Assembly (NCBI RefSeq): GCF_013373865.1
Contig: NC_050467.1
Location: 30,790,890-30,854,889, forward strand
DNA length: 64,000 nucleotides
Source of the DNA: Monomorium pharaonis
Lineage: Eukaryota; Arthropoda; Insecta; Hymenoptera; Formicidae
Reading direction: 5' to 3'
Numbering within the stretch: position 1 is the first letter of the stretch; each line of letters starts with the position of its first letter. Below, piece after piece: positions 10,155 to 20,769 of the stretch. The notes under the pieces were generated by a model. The model saw only the letters and a list, made by a program, of their open reading frames with translations, did not search any database and was not told the DNA's origin. Both the position numbers and the translations under genes were made by a program.

Positions 10155-11153
10155 AGTAAGTCTCAGCAATTCAATCTTTCATTCCGAGTTCCCCATTGTT
10201 CTAACCCTCATTTACAATTATAGTGTTCAAATCACCCATCCGCAAAGTAAACCGGTCTAACGAGAGACGGAACCGTCGGAGAAGGGCTAGGCGAGCTCAG
10301 CTTTCATTAAACATAGGCTCCCCGCGACTTAATACGCCGACACACGAACCTGAGGCTCCCGCGTGCGAACCTCATACACGCACACACGAACCTGAGGCTC
10401 CCACGTGCGAACCTCATACACGCACACAGGAACCTGAGGCTCCCACGTGCGAACCTCATACACGCACACACCAACCTGAGGCTCCCGCGTACGAACCTCA
10501 TACACGCACACACGAACCTGAGGCTCCCGCGTGCGAACCTCATACACGCACACACGAACCTGAGGCTCCCGCGTGCGAACCTCATACACGCACACACCAA
10601 CCTGAGGCTCCCGCGTGCGAACCTCATACACGCACACACGAACCTGAGGCTCCCGCGTGTGAACCTCAGATACACGTACACCAACACGCAACAATACAAG
10701 AAAACCAAACTCCTTATTCACCCACTCTAGAGTCACCTCCCTCACCTCCCTCACCTCCTCCACCTCCTTCACCATATTATTCACCCATTAGCTCACCTGA
10801 AATTATAGAAATACCACCTTCTCCTTCACCTTCTTCGGATTCAGATGTAGAATTTATAGCCGAACATCCTCCCCCTTCATCCCCTTCCCCACGATTTTAT
10901 TATTATAATGGGAACCCAACAATCTCTAATAGAATTGCTAGAGCAGTTTCCTCTTAAAACTGACCCCCTACTCCTGCTCCATCGTGAGTTTGCCCTTATC
11001 CCCGAGGCGATCGACCCAGCGTGCTTATCCGCCATAGTGTCCTCTCTCCCTCCCACAGACCGCATTCCTGTCTTTACCCCATACTATCGAGATCCTTTTG
11101 CCGTCCCAATAGACTTCTTTTATAATTTCTTTCCCCTCCTTCCACCCTCACAC
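10155..11153 (+). pseudogene. LTR-encoded spliced ORF, copy 2 (repeat-expanded, one frameshift)
   Basis: The start codon is again split: A at 10155, donor GTAAGT at 10156, acceptor AG at 10222-10223, exon 2 starting TG at 10224. The N-terminus is MFKSPIRKVNRSNERRNRRRR. Eight 14-aa repeats (EPEAPACEPHTRTH type) expand the middle, followed by Pro/Ser runs. A one-base insertion in the A run near 10912 shifts frame just before the conserved C-terminus, which continues in the frame of 10908-11153 (QSLIELLEQFPLK, DPFAVPIDFFYNFFP). A product could exist up to about residue 244 but would lack the conserved end. Confidence 0.6.
10341..10676 (+). repeat. 42-bp tandem repeat, eight units, in frame
   Basis: The unit carries cgaacctgaggctcccgcgt and gcgaacctcatacacgcaca. 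Its length is a multiple of three, so it encodes a 14-aa repeat and also keeps antisense frames open. Single degenerate relatives are in copy 1 (about 797) and at 27848-27875. Confidence 0.95.
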
Positions 11154-11556
11154 TAGAGGAAATTATATAAACAAAGTCAACTGTACATTTGAAATATTGT
11201 AAACATCGTAGAATTAATTAGGATCCCTAACATATATTTAAGTAGATATAGATTAAGTATTAGTGACATGGCATAATATTAGAATACACTAGAAATAAAT
11301 ATAAACATCACTACAACACTAAAATTTTACCTGAACTGTATGACCGTATATCACACAATTAGCCGACCTCTACAATAAATAAGTTTGTACAATCATATAC
11401 TTATCAACTGCAATACCGCTATGGCAGAATATAATAAATAATGTCCAAAAATGTAAAAATTGCTTTTCAACCAACTAGTTTATCGCTATACAATAAATAA
11501 TGTCGAACAATCACGTATCACTCACAACCTTACCGCTATGTCTATATTTAATTTTA

Positions 11557-11562
11557 AATAAA
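11557..11562 (+). terminator. Poly(A) signal of LTR copy 2
   Basis: AATAAA about 400 bp after the ORF end, before the conserved terminal block of the LTR. Confidence 0.5.
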
Positions 11563-11911
11563 TAATTTTGTTAACAATAAGTGAATTGATAGTTGCTTTA
11601 ATGAATTCACCCCTCCTCATTCCCGATTAAGACTGCATCGGGTCCAATCCCGAGTTAAAGCAATTGAATTTGCTGACTCAAAATTGGGACCAACGGACGC
11701 ACGGCTCGGAGATCGGGTTACAGTGAGCCTACCGGCACACTGACCCACATTTCTAGCCATAAGAAGTGCGTTCGCCCCTAAGGCACTTGACCTTCCCTCG
11801 AGCGGATGCCTTCGGGAGTAAGGTTTGTTACGCCCTTCCTCGTTGTCTTAAGATACCCAGGGAATCACCCGATCCTACCCAAAATTCCCGTTACCCTGGA
11901 CGTAACAATAT

Positions 11912-12078
11912 ATTATTTTAAAATATAGAATTAAATATAATTTTAAAAATATAATTTTAATTTAATAGAAATCACTCTCTCCCAAATCCGCGAATTTATT
12001 TGGGAACACGGAATGGAGGTACCGGAGATCTTTGTTTAATATTAGGTTCGGGGAACTACGACATCACACACACACACT

Positions 12079-12109
<31 letters not shown>

Positions 12110-12704
12110 ACATTGTAGAGATTATTTCCATCACATAAAAATTTATTTAATAATATTATACAATTAATAAAAAAAAAATAAAAAATTAAAAAAAAATGTA
12201 TTTTATAAATTTTATTAAATATTGTATTCAGCACATGTATTTATTTGAAAATGTTTTATTTACCTTGAAATAAAATTTAATTTTACGGAATAAGTAAATT
12301 TATATAAATAAAAAAGTCTAAGTAAGAACCCTTTTTTACATTAAAAAATTTATATTTGATTGATTTAACAATTTTAATATCACGGGACAAAATATAAATT
12401 TTTAAATAATAATAAACTAGTTTTATAAAAAAGAACAAAAAATGTATAAACTTTATTAAATATATTAAATTAAAATAATTGTGTTGCATTAAAACTTAAA
12501 ATAAATTTTTAAATACGATAAAAATTGAAAAAAATAATTTTATAAATTATTATTATTCTGACAAATTTAACTTATAATTTTTTATATAAATTTATTACGT
12601 AAATAAAAATTTAAATTAATACTTCTCGATGTGCTGATTAACTGATTTAAAAATTTTGACATTTTCCTTCTCGTTTGCCACTAAAAAAAAATTATATTAT
12701 TTAG
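11912..12704. other. Remainder of intron 6 of the PolB gene
   Basis: Strongly AT-rich, with a CA-type microsatellite near 12062-12110. It ends in the acceptor atttag at 12704. The Polinton B counterpart (39888-40868) is also non-coding. No gene is supported. Confidence 0.6.
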
Positions 12705-15700
12705 TACAAATCGGTGCCGGTGTTGGGCGAACTATTAACGACAACGACGAGAGGCTACCTTGAGTGGCAATGAAACAGAGGAGGAGGAGGAAGAAAATTA
12801 TGCTGAGCAAGCGCAACATCGGCAACAAGAACAGCAGCAACAACATCGTCGACAATCGCAGAATAGTGAACTTAAGTATATAGTACTAAGAGCGGAAAAT
12901 TCTCGGCGCTTTAAAAATTTTAGGACGCTTAGGAGGGAAGCGTCATTTTCAATACGGCCGATTCCTGATGGCGCGAAAGCCATACAATGGATAGAAAACG
13001 CGTTCCGCGAGTTACACGCCTACATTTTACGCTCGAGCGCTCCGTCCGATTACGTCGGATTAACTTTTTATTCGGCGGAGCTAACGCATGGACCGGCCGG
13101 CTTATCATTCCGTCCGGCGCGAGACTTAACTCCCGAGGACATTTGGCACCTCGTGAGTTCAGTAGCGCAAAGTGCCGGCGGAATGGATGTGGCGCAAAAT
13201 TTTTTGGTGAGCGTCTTCAACGTCGCAGTTCCGTTAGGTCGCGGACGCTCATCAAATAAATTATCACGCGAAGACGTCTCGAAGCGTTCAATTTTACAAA
13301 TTAATAACAGCGATAATTTGTGTCTCCCTCGCGCTTTGGTGGTATCACGGATACATAGTCAGCGGGGAAACGTGCGCGAGGGAGAATTACATAGAACGTG
13401 GAACCAAGTTAGATGTCGGACATCTGCGTTACAGCGCGAATTAGCGCTAGAATTAGTGCGTAACGCAGGTGTCGTAATCCCAGAAGAGGGATGCGGAATT
13501 CCACAAATTGAACGCTTCCAACGGTTTCTCCTACCCGAAAATATTGCAATATTAGTTTATAACTTTAGTACTTTTGGACGTGGTGAGAAACCGTTGTACG
13601 ACGGCTCCACGTTACTAGGATCGTTAGGACGCGAACCCTCGTATTGTCTTAACATCATGTACTACGAGCGTTCGCGTCACTACAATCCGTTTTTAAATTT
13701 AAAAGCCGCAGCCGGTTCACGCGGAGGGTACTGTGTCGCGTGTAACGTAGGCTATCGTCCGGATAAGGGGCACCGTTGCGCGAAAAAATGTCCGCGGTGT
13801 TACGCAGCGTCGCATTGTGAAAATTACGATGCGATGCTCGTCAGATGCGGGAAATGTAAACGCAGCTTTTTCGGGCAAGCGTGTTATAATCGACATCGCG
13901 AAGTCAACTCATATAACAGCAAATCGCACGCATCCGTTTGTGATTCTGTTAAAGTTTGCGACGGATGTGGACGATTTGTCAAATCGGGAACCGAACATAA
14001 ATGCGACGAGACGTATTGCAAGACGTGCCGCTCGCTCCGTCCGTCGAATCATCAATGTTACATGCAACCTCTTCGAGGCAAAACCGTAGTCGAAGATCCT
14101 GGCGAGGGTACGAGTACGGGTAAACGGGTAGAGGTTGTGCGTAACAAAGATAACGACGAATTGACGAACAGTCGTAGCAAAGGTCTCGTCGCGTTTGTGT
14201 TTTATGACTTTGAAACACGTCAAGACGAGCTGCTACAAGGTAGTGAAGACTCCTATCTTCACGTACCAACTCTCTGCGTCGCGCATCAAGTTTGCGAAGC
14301 ATGCTCCGCGCTAGAGGAAGACGCGACGCGCTGTCGTTGGTGTGAGATACGCGAATTTGTGTTTCGAGATGATCCTGTGAAACAATTCGTTGATTTCGTA
14401 ACTCGATCGACGAAATGTTTCAAAAAAATCATCTGTATCGCGCATAACGCGAAAGCATTTGACGCACAATTCATATTAAAATATTTAGTAGAAAAGACGG
14501 AAATGACAGAAAAACCCGAGTTAATTTTGAACGGGACAAAAATAATTGCGATAACGCTTGGGCATGTTAAATTTATAGACAGCGTAAATTACATGCCCAT
14601 GCGTTTATCCGAATTACCCAAGGCTTTCGGGCTGAGGGATACGTCGGATAAAGGTGTATTTCCTCATCTTTTCAATACGATCGAAAACCAGACGTATGTC
14701 GGACCTTTACCCGACATTCGATATTTTTGTCCTGATCAAATGAAATCGGAAGAACGCGAACAATTTTAAGCTTGGCACTCAAAGTTGTCTAACGAAGGTT
14801 ACATCTTTGATTTCCAACGCGAAATTGTTCGTTACTGCCGTAACGACATCGTCATTCTTCGGCGCGCGTGTATGGAATTCAGAAAAATCTTTCTGGAGCG
14901 CGGTGACGTGTGCCCCTTCGAGGAATGCACGACTATCGCATCAACGTGTATGAAAGTTTTTCGTAAAAACTTTCTACGCAGTGATGAAATAGGCGTGATT
15001 CCGTCGAAGGGATACAGAAATGCAGACAAGCAATCGCAGAAAGCTCTGCGCTGGCTTGTGTGGATGGAGCGCGAGCTCGGTCATCCGGTCATTCACGCGG
15101 GCCGAGGACGCGAGCACGTAATTGCAGGCGCGACTGTTGACGGATATTACGAGACGGAGACTGCTAACGACACACGACGTTACGTTTTACAATTCCACGG
15201 TTGTTTTTGGCACGGGTGCCCAAGTTGCTTTCGCGTTAATCGTGATCGTACACTTTTATCCGCAAATCCCGAAGACACCATCGACACGCGTTACGAGCGA
15301 ACTCTCGCGCGGACATGGCGTCTTCAAAGACTAGGATATCGCGTGACCGAAAAGTGGGAGTGCGACTTTGATCGAGAGGTGCGAGAAAATCGGGAAATGC
15401 ATACTTATTTCGAAAATCACGCGTTATTGAAACTCGCACCTCTCAATCCACGCGAGGCATTTTACGGCGGACGTACCGAGAACATCGCGACCCACTACGA
15501 AGTTAAGGGTACAGAGAAAATGCGTTACGTCGACGTATGTTCTTTGTACCCTTACGTATTGAAAACCGGTGCTTTCCCGATTGTTCATCTTGATATTTAC
15601 ATTGGTGAAGAATGCGGTAGATTAATCGGGACAGCACCGAATTTTAATTTTGATAACGTAGAGGGTCTTGTCCGCTGTAAAGTACTCTCACCGCGCGATC

Positions 15701-16884
15701 TATATCATCCGGTGCTCCCCTATCGCGTTAACGGGAAATTAATATTCGGACTATGCCGTAGTTGCTGCGAAACCTTCTCGACGTTACCCTGCACTCACGA
15801 TTCTCCCTCCGATCGTGAATTCGAGGGTACATGGGTGTCCTGCGAATTGCGCAAGGATGTCGAGAAGGATTATTTCGTGACGGAGGTGAGCGAAATTTGA
15901 CAATACAAAGTCACGAAATACGATCCTGGTAACCGGCAGTGTGGCTTGTTTACCGAATATATAAATTGTTTTTTACAATTAAAGTAAGAAGTGAGCGGGT
16001 GGCCGAGCGAATGCCAGGACGACGACGTGGCTAAGGAACGATACCTGAGGGAGTATGAAAAAACCGAGGGTATCGTTCTCGAAAAAAATAACATCGCTCG
16101 AAATCCTGGTCTTCGATTGGTTGCTAAACTTTGCTTAAATTCTTTCTGGGGGAAATTCGGCCAACGAGACAATCTGCCTAAGACCGAGATCGTGAAAACG
16201 TTTCATCATTTTGCCACTTTGCTCACGAGTCCTGAACACGAAATAACCGGTATATTACCCGTCAACGACGAGGTAATGTACGTTTCGTGGCGGCTACGCG
16301 AGGAAGCGGTCGTAGCCTCGCCGATAACAAATGTCGTTATCGCTGCCTATACGACGGCACAGGCGAGGCTTGTATTGTATAGTTATTTAGAAAAATTAGA
16401 TAAAAGAGCCTTATATTGCGATACAGACTCGTGTATTTACTTAAGTTCTGGTGTTCCGAACGAGTACGAACCGCGTACGGGTAACTTTTTAGGTGACATG
16501 ACGGACGAACTCGAAAGCTATGGCAGCGGTAGCTTTATCGAGTCTTTCGTATCAGGAGGACCGAAATTTTATGCGTATGTGGTTCGTACGCCGCAAGGAA
16601 ACACCCACGAGGTCTGTAAAGTAAAAGGTATAACGTTAAATTACAATAATTCTAAGCTCTTAAATTTCCGTACTATAAGCAACCTAATATCGGGGATAGA
16701 AGAAGAGGAAGAAGAGACAACGGGAAGGGATGGCGTGGTAAAACTGCGTTTTAGTGCAATTCGGCGTACAGCGTTTCACGAAATTGTGACACGAACCGAG
16801 AAAAAATCCTGTGCGCCGGTATTGCTAAAACGCAGATTTATCAATAAGCGCTATTCGTTCCTGTATGGTTTTATTAACTTGTAA
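12705..16884 (+). pseudogene. polB: PolB exon 7: OTU-like, zinc, exonuclease and family-B polymerase domains
   Basis: Protein-primed family-B DNA polymerase that would replicate the element. One frame from 12760 to 16884 is broken by TAA 14767-14769, TGA 15898-15900 and TAA 15985-15987; a 2-bp AG insertion near 12752 shifts the exon start. In order: Gln-rich segment; DNLCLPRALV with a later RHYNPF His, resembling an OTU cysteine-protease fold; a CxxC-rich zinc region (about 13727-14060); exonuclease motifs YDFET, NAKAFDAQF and YCRNDIVIL; an embedded FHGCFWHGC segment typical of Polinton polymerases; palm motif A (DVCSLYPYVLK), motif B (KLCLNSFWGKFGQ) and motif C (YCDTDSCIY). The order fits Polinton PolB, and catalytic residues are present despite the stops. 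Confidence 0.9.
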
Positions 16885-17286
16885 ATATAATTTCTTCTAT
16901 CCCCTGATTAGTTTTAAAAAAATGAGTAACCGAGAATTTTCCGCCCATTAGTGCATAAGAAAACTTGTAAATTTTTGTAAAGTTTTTATAAGAAAATTGT
17001 ACAAAAAATATCTTTTGTAAAATTTGAGAAAAATGTAAATATTGTAAATAAATATATTTTTGTAAAATTTTTTCTAACAAGTATGTAAATAGTGTAAATA
17101 AGTTTTTGTAAAAAGTGTACAATGTTAGATTTTAAATATTTTTGTATAAAAAAAAGTTTATATTTGTACATAAAAATGTTCATTTGCTATAAAATAAAAA
17201 AAAGTTGAAATTAAAACATTTCTAATTTTTCATTTTAGTTAAATTTTAGAAAAAGAAAAGTTTTACTTGAAAACAAAAATTTCGTA
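16885..17286. repeat. Degenerate TGTAAA-rich simple repeat downstream of PolB
   Basis: Repeated ttttgtaaa/gtgtaaata units of irregular length, also found at the same place in Polinton B (about 45120-45360). No ORF is supported. It may serve as a 3' untranslated or spacer region. Confidence 0.65.
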
Positions 17287-17530
17287 CCTTTATCTTCCGT
17301 TCCTTTTTAGCGTCATCGTCAATCAGATTGTTAGCCACGATGCCGATCACATGTAAGAATTTTAGCGTCGTTAAGCTTATGTACGTACGCGCTACACCGC
17401 GGCCCGAATCAGCTAATTTCGTCGGGCGCGGTGTCTTTGTTTCGGCTAGCATACGCGGGGGTACGCTGACACGAGCGTGTCGCCGCCGTCGCCGCCGCCG
17501 CCGCCGCCGCCGCTGCCGTCCCCCGCGCTG
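17287..17530 (-). CDS. Possible leftward Arg-rich exon between PolB and ATPase
   Basis: On the minus strand the segment is framed by an acceptor (tttcatcag) and a donor (AAAG/GTACG) and is open throughout. It encodes an Arg run followed by MLAETKTPRPTKLADSGRG and IDDDAKK. Polinton B has the counterpart at 45487-45694 (MLAETKAPRPTKLADSGHG). The plus strand is also open here with an Arg-rich end, so coding and strand are both uncertain; an 8-bp difference near the donor would break the frame in B. No family recognised. Confidence 0.3.
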
Positions 17531-17660
17531 ATGAAATTATCTTTAACTTTAAAAAATTTAATTTAATTTACTTGTTTCAAAAAAAGCGAAAATTATTATT
17601 CCTACATTTAATTTTTCTTTTTAAAGTCACGTAAAAAAATCAAACCGTTCATTACGCGAA

Positions 17661-18374
17661 ATGGACGTGCGCTGGAAACATCCTTGGACATCGGTCGTTT
17701 GTGGACCCACTGGCTGTGGGAAAACGATTTTTGTGAAAACTTTTCTCCGGTATTTGTCGCACATGTCCGACGTACGTTTCGAACGAGTTTTGTTTTATTA
17801 CGCGGAGTGGCAAGAGGCTTATCGTCAATTACAATACGATGCGAGTGTAAAAGAAGAGAACACGCTAAACAACATTGCAGCGAGAAAGAAAAATGTAATT
17901 GAATTTCGCGAGGGATTACCACGCCCGGAGGATTACTCGAACGATCCGCTTATCCCGAAACTGATCATAATCGACGATCTTATGAGAGAATCGTCGTCGA
18001 GTGACGTGATCGTAGATTTTTTTACCAAAGGCAGTCATCACAAAAATCTCAGCGTCATTCTTATCTCGCAAAATCTCTTCCATCAGGGACGCGGACAACG
18101 CGACATATCTCTCAACGTTAATTATATCGTGGTTTTCAAAAATCCTCGCAATCGTGCGCAAATTCAACATTTAGCGCGACAAGTTTATTCCGACGACCCG
18201 AAATTTGTTGAAGAGGCATACTACGACGCCACGTCAAAACCGCACGGATATTTGCTGTTCGACTTCAAACAATCGACTCCTGACAGCTATCGATTCCAGA
18301 CGTGCATCTTTCCTAACGATACGCGACATTACGTATACGTATTGCGTAGATCGTTTTCCAACAGAAGCGTATAA
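17661..18374 (+). CDS. Polinton DNA-packaging ATPase (A32/FtsK-HerA type)
   Basis: Intact 237-aa ORF. Walker A GPTGCGKT is at residues 15-22 and Walker B KLIIIDDLM at about 100-108, with a later SVILISQNLFHQ sensor-like strand. Polinton and adintovirus elements encode such an ATPase to pump DNA into capsids; the length is typical. The Polinton B copy is broken by a hAT insertion and indels. The 3' half is nearly identical to Polinton B (50430-50690), but the 5' half is clearly diverged. Confidence 0.9.
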   Translation: MDVRWKHPWTSVVCGPTGCGKTIFVKTFLRYLSHMSDVRFERVLFYYAEWQEAYRQLQYDASVKEENTLNNIAARKKNVIEFREGLPRPEDYSNDPLIPKLIIIDDLMRESSSSDVIVDFFTKGSHHKNLSVILISQNLFHQGRGQRDISLNVNYIVVFKNPRNRAQIQHLARQVYSDDPKFVEEAYYDATSKPHGYLLFDFKQSTPDSYRFQTCIFPNDTRHYVYVLRRSFSNRSV

Positions 18375-18850
18375 AAACCGTGTAACGCTGTTGCCGCGAG
18401 TCAGTCGTGTAACTCGCACGCACGCACGCGATGAAGGAAAAGCGTAACGTTTGTATTGATAGTGCAGCGAAATTTGCCAGACGTTCGATAAGAGATCGGT
18501 AAGAGAAACATCTGTCTTCTCGAGGCCGTATGTCATCTGAACAAAAACCAACGGTTTTCTTCGAACCGCGGACGAAAAATTTATTCGCTGTATACACAAA
18601 TGCGTTTTTAATGCTCTCAACGGTAACGTCCTACTCGAACGACGCGAAAAAGAACGACTATCGAAATATAAAACGACCCTACGACATATCGCAAGAAAAC
18701 GCGGTAACTGGAAGTCTAAAAGAAAGCTATTGTTACAACGAGGAGGATTTTTGCTCTATATTATCGTCCCCATATTATCAGATTTATTATCTCATTTTAT
18801 CGGAGGGTAAAATCACAGAACGATGGAAAGTGCCAAAAAAATGGTCTTGA
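18375..18850 (+). other. Conserved segment between ATPase and late-type gene, small ORF
   Basis: Contains a 106-codon frame (18530-18850, MSSEQKPTVFFEPRTKNLFA) overlapping the next gene. Polinton B matches almost perfectly but has a 5-bp insertion near 50868 that shifts this frame. No motifs are recognised. It may be untranslated or a decayed gene; Polintons often have a cysteine protease near here, but none is visible. Confidence 0.35.
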
Positions 18851-19754
18851 TTTCTACGGAAAATCTCGAGAGAATGCAACGACAACAGTCGTATCAGCAA
18901 CAGCAACTGTCAACGGAATGGAGAACTCGCTGTCGCACAGTTCAGGAAACATCGCCGGAGATAATAATTCTGTACGAACCCCTGGAACTCCGTTGTCTCG
19001 GCTCAATGCGGAGATGAGTCGCGTGCTTCATTCGTCATGGCCACGCAACGTGGATGAAAGATGAAAAATGTACAAGGAGGCTCTTCGGCGGTATCTTCAT
19101 CTTATCCGAGTAGCGCGCAAGCGAAAAGCCGTTCGGACTGCGGACGAAACCACTAGCAACGATACGCGAGCTGAAGAAGGAGACGCTGACGACAACGACG
19201 ACGACAATGACTACGACGACGACGACGATTCAACGATCGTATTTCACGAAACTTCGCCAATTTCCGGCAAACACCCTCGGACTAGTGACATAGATACTGT
19301 AAAGGAAAAAACCCGAAAAGTAATTCGTAATATTCATGAGTTAAAAAGTGTCGAAAAAATATTGAAAACGGTTCCGAAAACTTATCGCTCACAAGCTCGT
19401 ATGCTAATGCGTCATTTGCAAGACGAAGCGGTACCCGACAGATTAAATTGGGACGAGCAGGGTATCGTGACTATAGACGGCAACGTCGTGAAAGATTCCG
19501 ATATAACCGAACTGATAAACGACGCGGTGCGTGAAAGAAAAACCGTGAAAGCAACGGGAAGAGATCAGTTCGCCCGATTACTGCGTAGCTTAAATACACG
19601 TACGGCACTGGTGGGAAATAAAGAGTTATTAAAGGCAGTCTACGGATCTTCAGTAAACGCGAGACCTCAGTCTTTGGCGAGTTCCACGCCTAATATAACG
19701 CGTTCGCCTCCAAAAAGGCGCTTACTCAATTGGAGTACGGTGAAGAAACAATAA
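18823..19754 (+). pseudogene. Polinton conserved late-type protein (KKMVLIS family)
   Basis: The N-terminus SAKKMVLISTENLERMQRQQ matches a widespread Polinton protein of uncertain, probably virion-related role. A frameshift near 18913 moves the frame to one encoding GTPLSRLNAEMSRVLHSSWP, and a TGA at 19062-19064 replaces a Trp codon. From 19068 the frame is open to 19754: a basic segment, an Asp-rich tract, then DIDTVKEKTRKVIRNIH to LLKAVYGSS, ending in PPKRRLLNWSTVKKQ. Polinton B has the same frameshift and the same TGA (51380-51382). The stop overlaps the integrase start as TAATG (19752-19756). Confidence 0.65.
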
Positions 19755-19888
19755 TGTCAGAACTTGAAAAAATTTATTACGATCCGACGCATTACGCGGG
19801 ATATTCCGCTGTAGATAATCTAACACATGCTGTTAAACCAGATTTTTCGCGTAACAAAGTCACGCGCTGGCTCCAATCACAAGACGCG
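19754..19888 (+). pseudogene. Integrase N-terminal stub of Polinton A
   Basis: Starts MSELEKIYYDPTHYAGYS and is nearly identical to copy B up to WLQSQDA. It leaves homology at gacgcg (about 19888), where copy B continues into the catalytic core. The junction goes straight into a different Polinton gene, so this is an internal deletion and not a new insertion. No catalytic residues remain. Confidence 0.85.
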
Positions 19889-20345
19889 CACTTCCTTACT
19901 TATGTAAAGGTGTACGTGCGATTGGTAAAGAAGCTTTACGTGCAGATATTAACGTGATAGACGACGTTGAAAATAATTTGAAGGAGGCACTCAGAAATCG
20001 ATTCAAAGAATCTCGAGGAAATCTTAAAAGAAAGGCCGAAGAAAAAATTAAAAATCTAATGAAGGGGTCGGGATATAAAATATCGTCGAAAAAATTGGCG
20101 CTTCAGTTTCCCTTCGGTAGCCACGCTAGTCACTTTGTTGCAACAAACTCAGTATCGCGTAAACGTCGAACAAATAAAAAGAAGCAACAAAAAGCAGTAC
20201 GCGAAGGAAAAAAGCGATTAAAAGATTGACGAAGAAAAAAAAGGTTCGTTCACTAAGTGGCAAAACTAGAAAGTCTTCAACTACAAAACGACGTTGTACT
20301 GGTAAGAAACGTAGTGTGTCTGACATATTTCGCTCCATTCTCTAA
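19889..20345 (+). pseudogene. Basic virion/core-type Polinton protein, 5'-truncated
   Basis: After the deletion junction the frame reads GKEALRADINVIDDV, then RESRGNLKRKAEEKI-type sequence (FKESRGNLKRKAEEKIKNLM) and a Lys/Arg-rich tail. The tail resembles adenovirus-like minor virion or core proteins of Polintons and adintoviruses (pVI/pX-like). A one-base deletion near 20225 moves the C-terminal part (SVSDIFRSIL, stop 20343-20345) to another frame. The true N-terminus is lost. The family call rests on composition and position. Confidence 0.5.
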
Positions 20346-20769
20346 CGAGTTTATCTAGGACTTGTCCTATATAAATTTTGCTAGGACAGAATGGATTGAA
20401 TCATTGTTCGGCAGTGTACATAGATTTTCTTCGACTTGAAACTTTATCGCCACATCGATATTAATTTTTATTGCATTCGGATACTTTTGTCGACGTGCTC
20501 GACGGAAAGACCTACAGCTGCGTTTGATATTACTTCAAAATAAAAATTTTTTCGATACAATTAAACACGTTTTCATATGTCGAAGCCCATAGGCTTATTA
20601 GTTGTAAACAAGTAGCATGGATATATATGACGAGACCCTTAGAGCAACTCTTAGACCAAAAAGATCAAGCGTTTGAGATCGCAGCTCAGTCGTCGGAAAG
20701 TTTTTCAGAAAATGAAACCTACGCAAATTTTCAGAAGTGTGTTAAGTGAACGTTAGAGGTTTTTGCAAA

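Larger units (their letters stand above)
9103..11907 (+). mobile_element. Solo LTR, copy 2, inserted in intron 6 of the PolB gene
   Basis: 2805 bp from TGTTACGTCC to GGACGTAACA with a perfect 4-bp target duplication ATAT (9099-9102 and 11908-11911). The empty site is seen in Polinton B (gtataatatattatttt after 39889). TG...CA ends and a 4-bp duplication fit an LTR retroelement. It holds a TATA box, a short intron, a repeat-expanded ORF and AATAAA. Confidence 0.85.

Noticed and set aside
10307..10784. Two antisense ORFs over the 42-bp repeat array
   Set aside because: The unit length is a multiple of three, so several frames stay open. The sense frame has the conserved ends.
9103..11907. The 2.8-kb TGTTACGTCC element as a stand-alone DNA transposon with 10-bp inverted ends
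   Set aside because: TG...CA ends, 4-bp duplications, and an identical unit directly after a polypurine tract and env show it is an LTR.
12798..14474. Minus-strand and +2/+3 frames over PolB
   Set aside because: Shadows of the polymerase frame, which has all family motifs in order.
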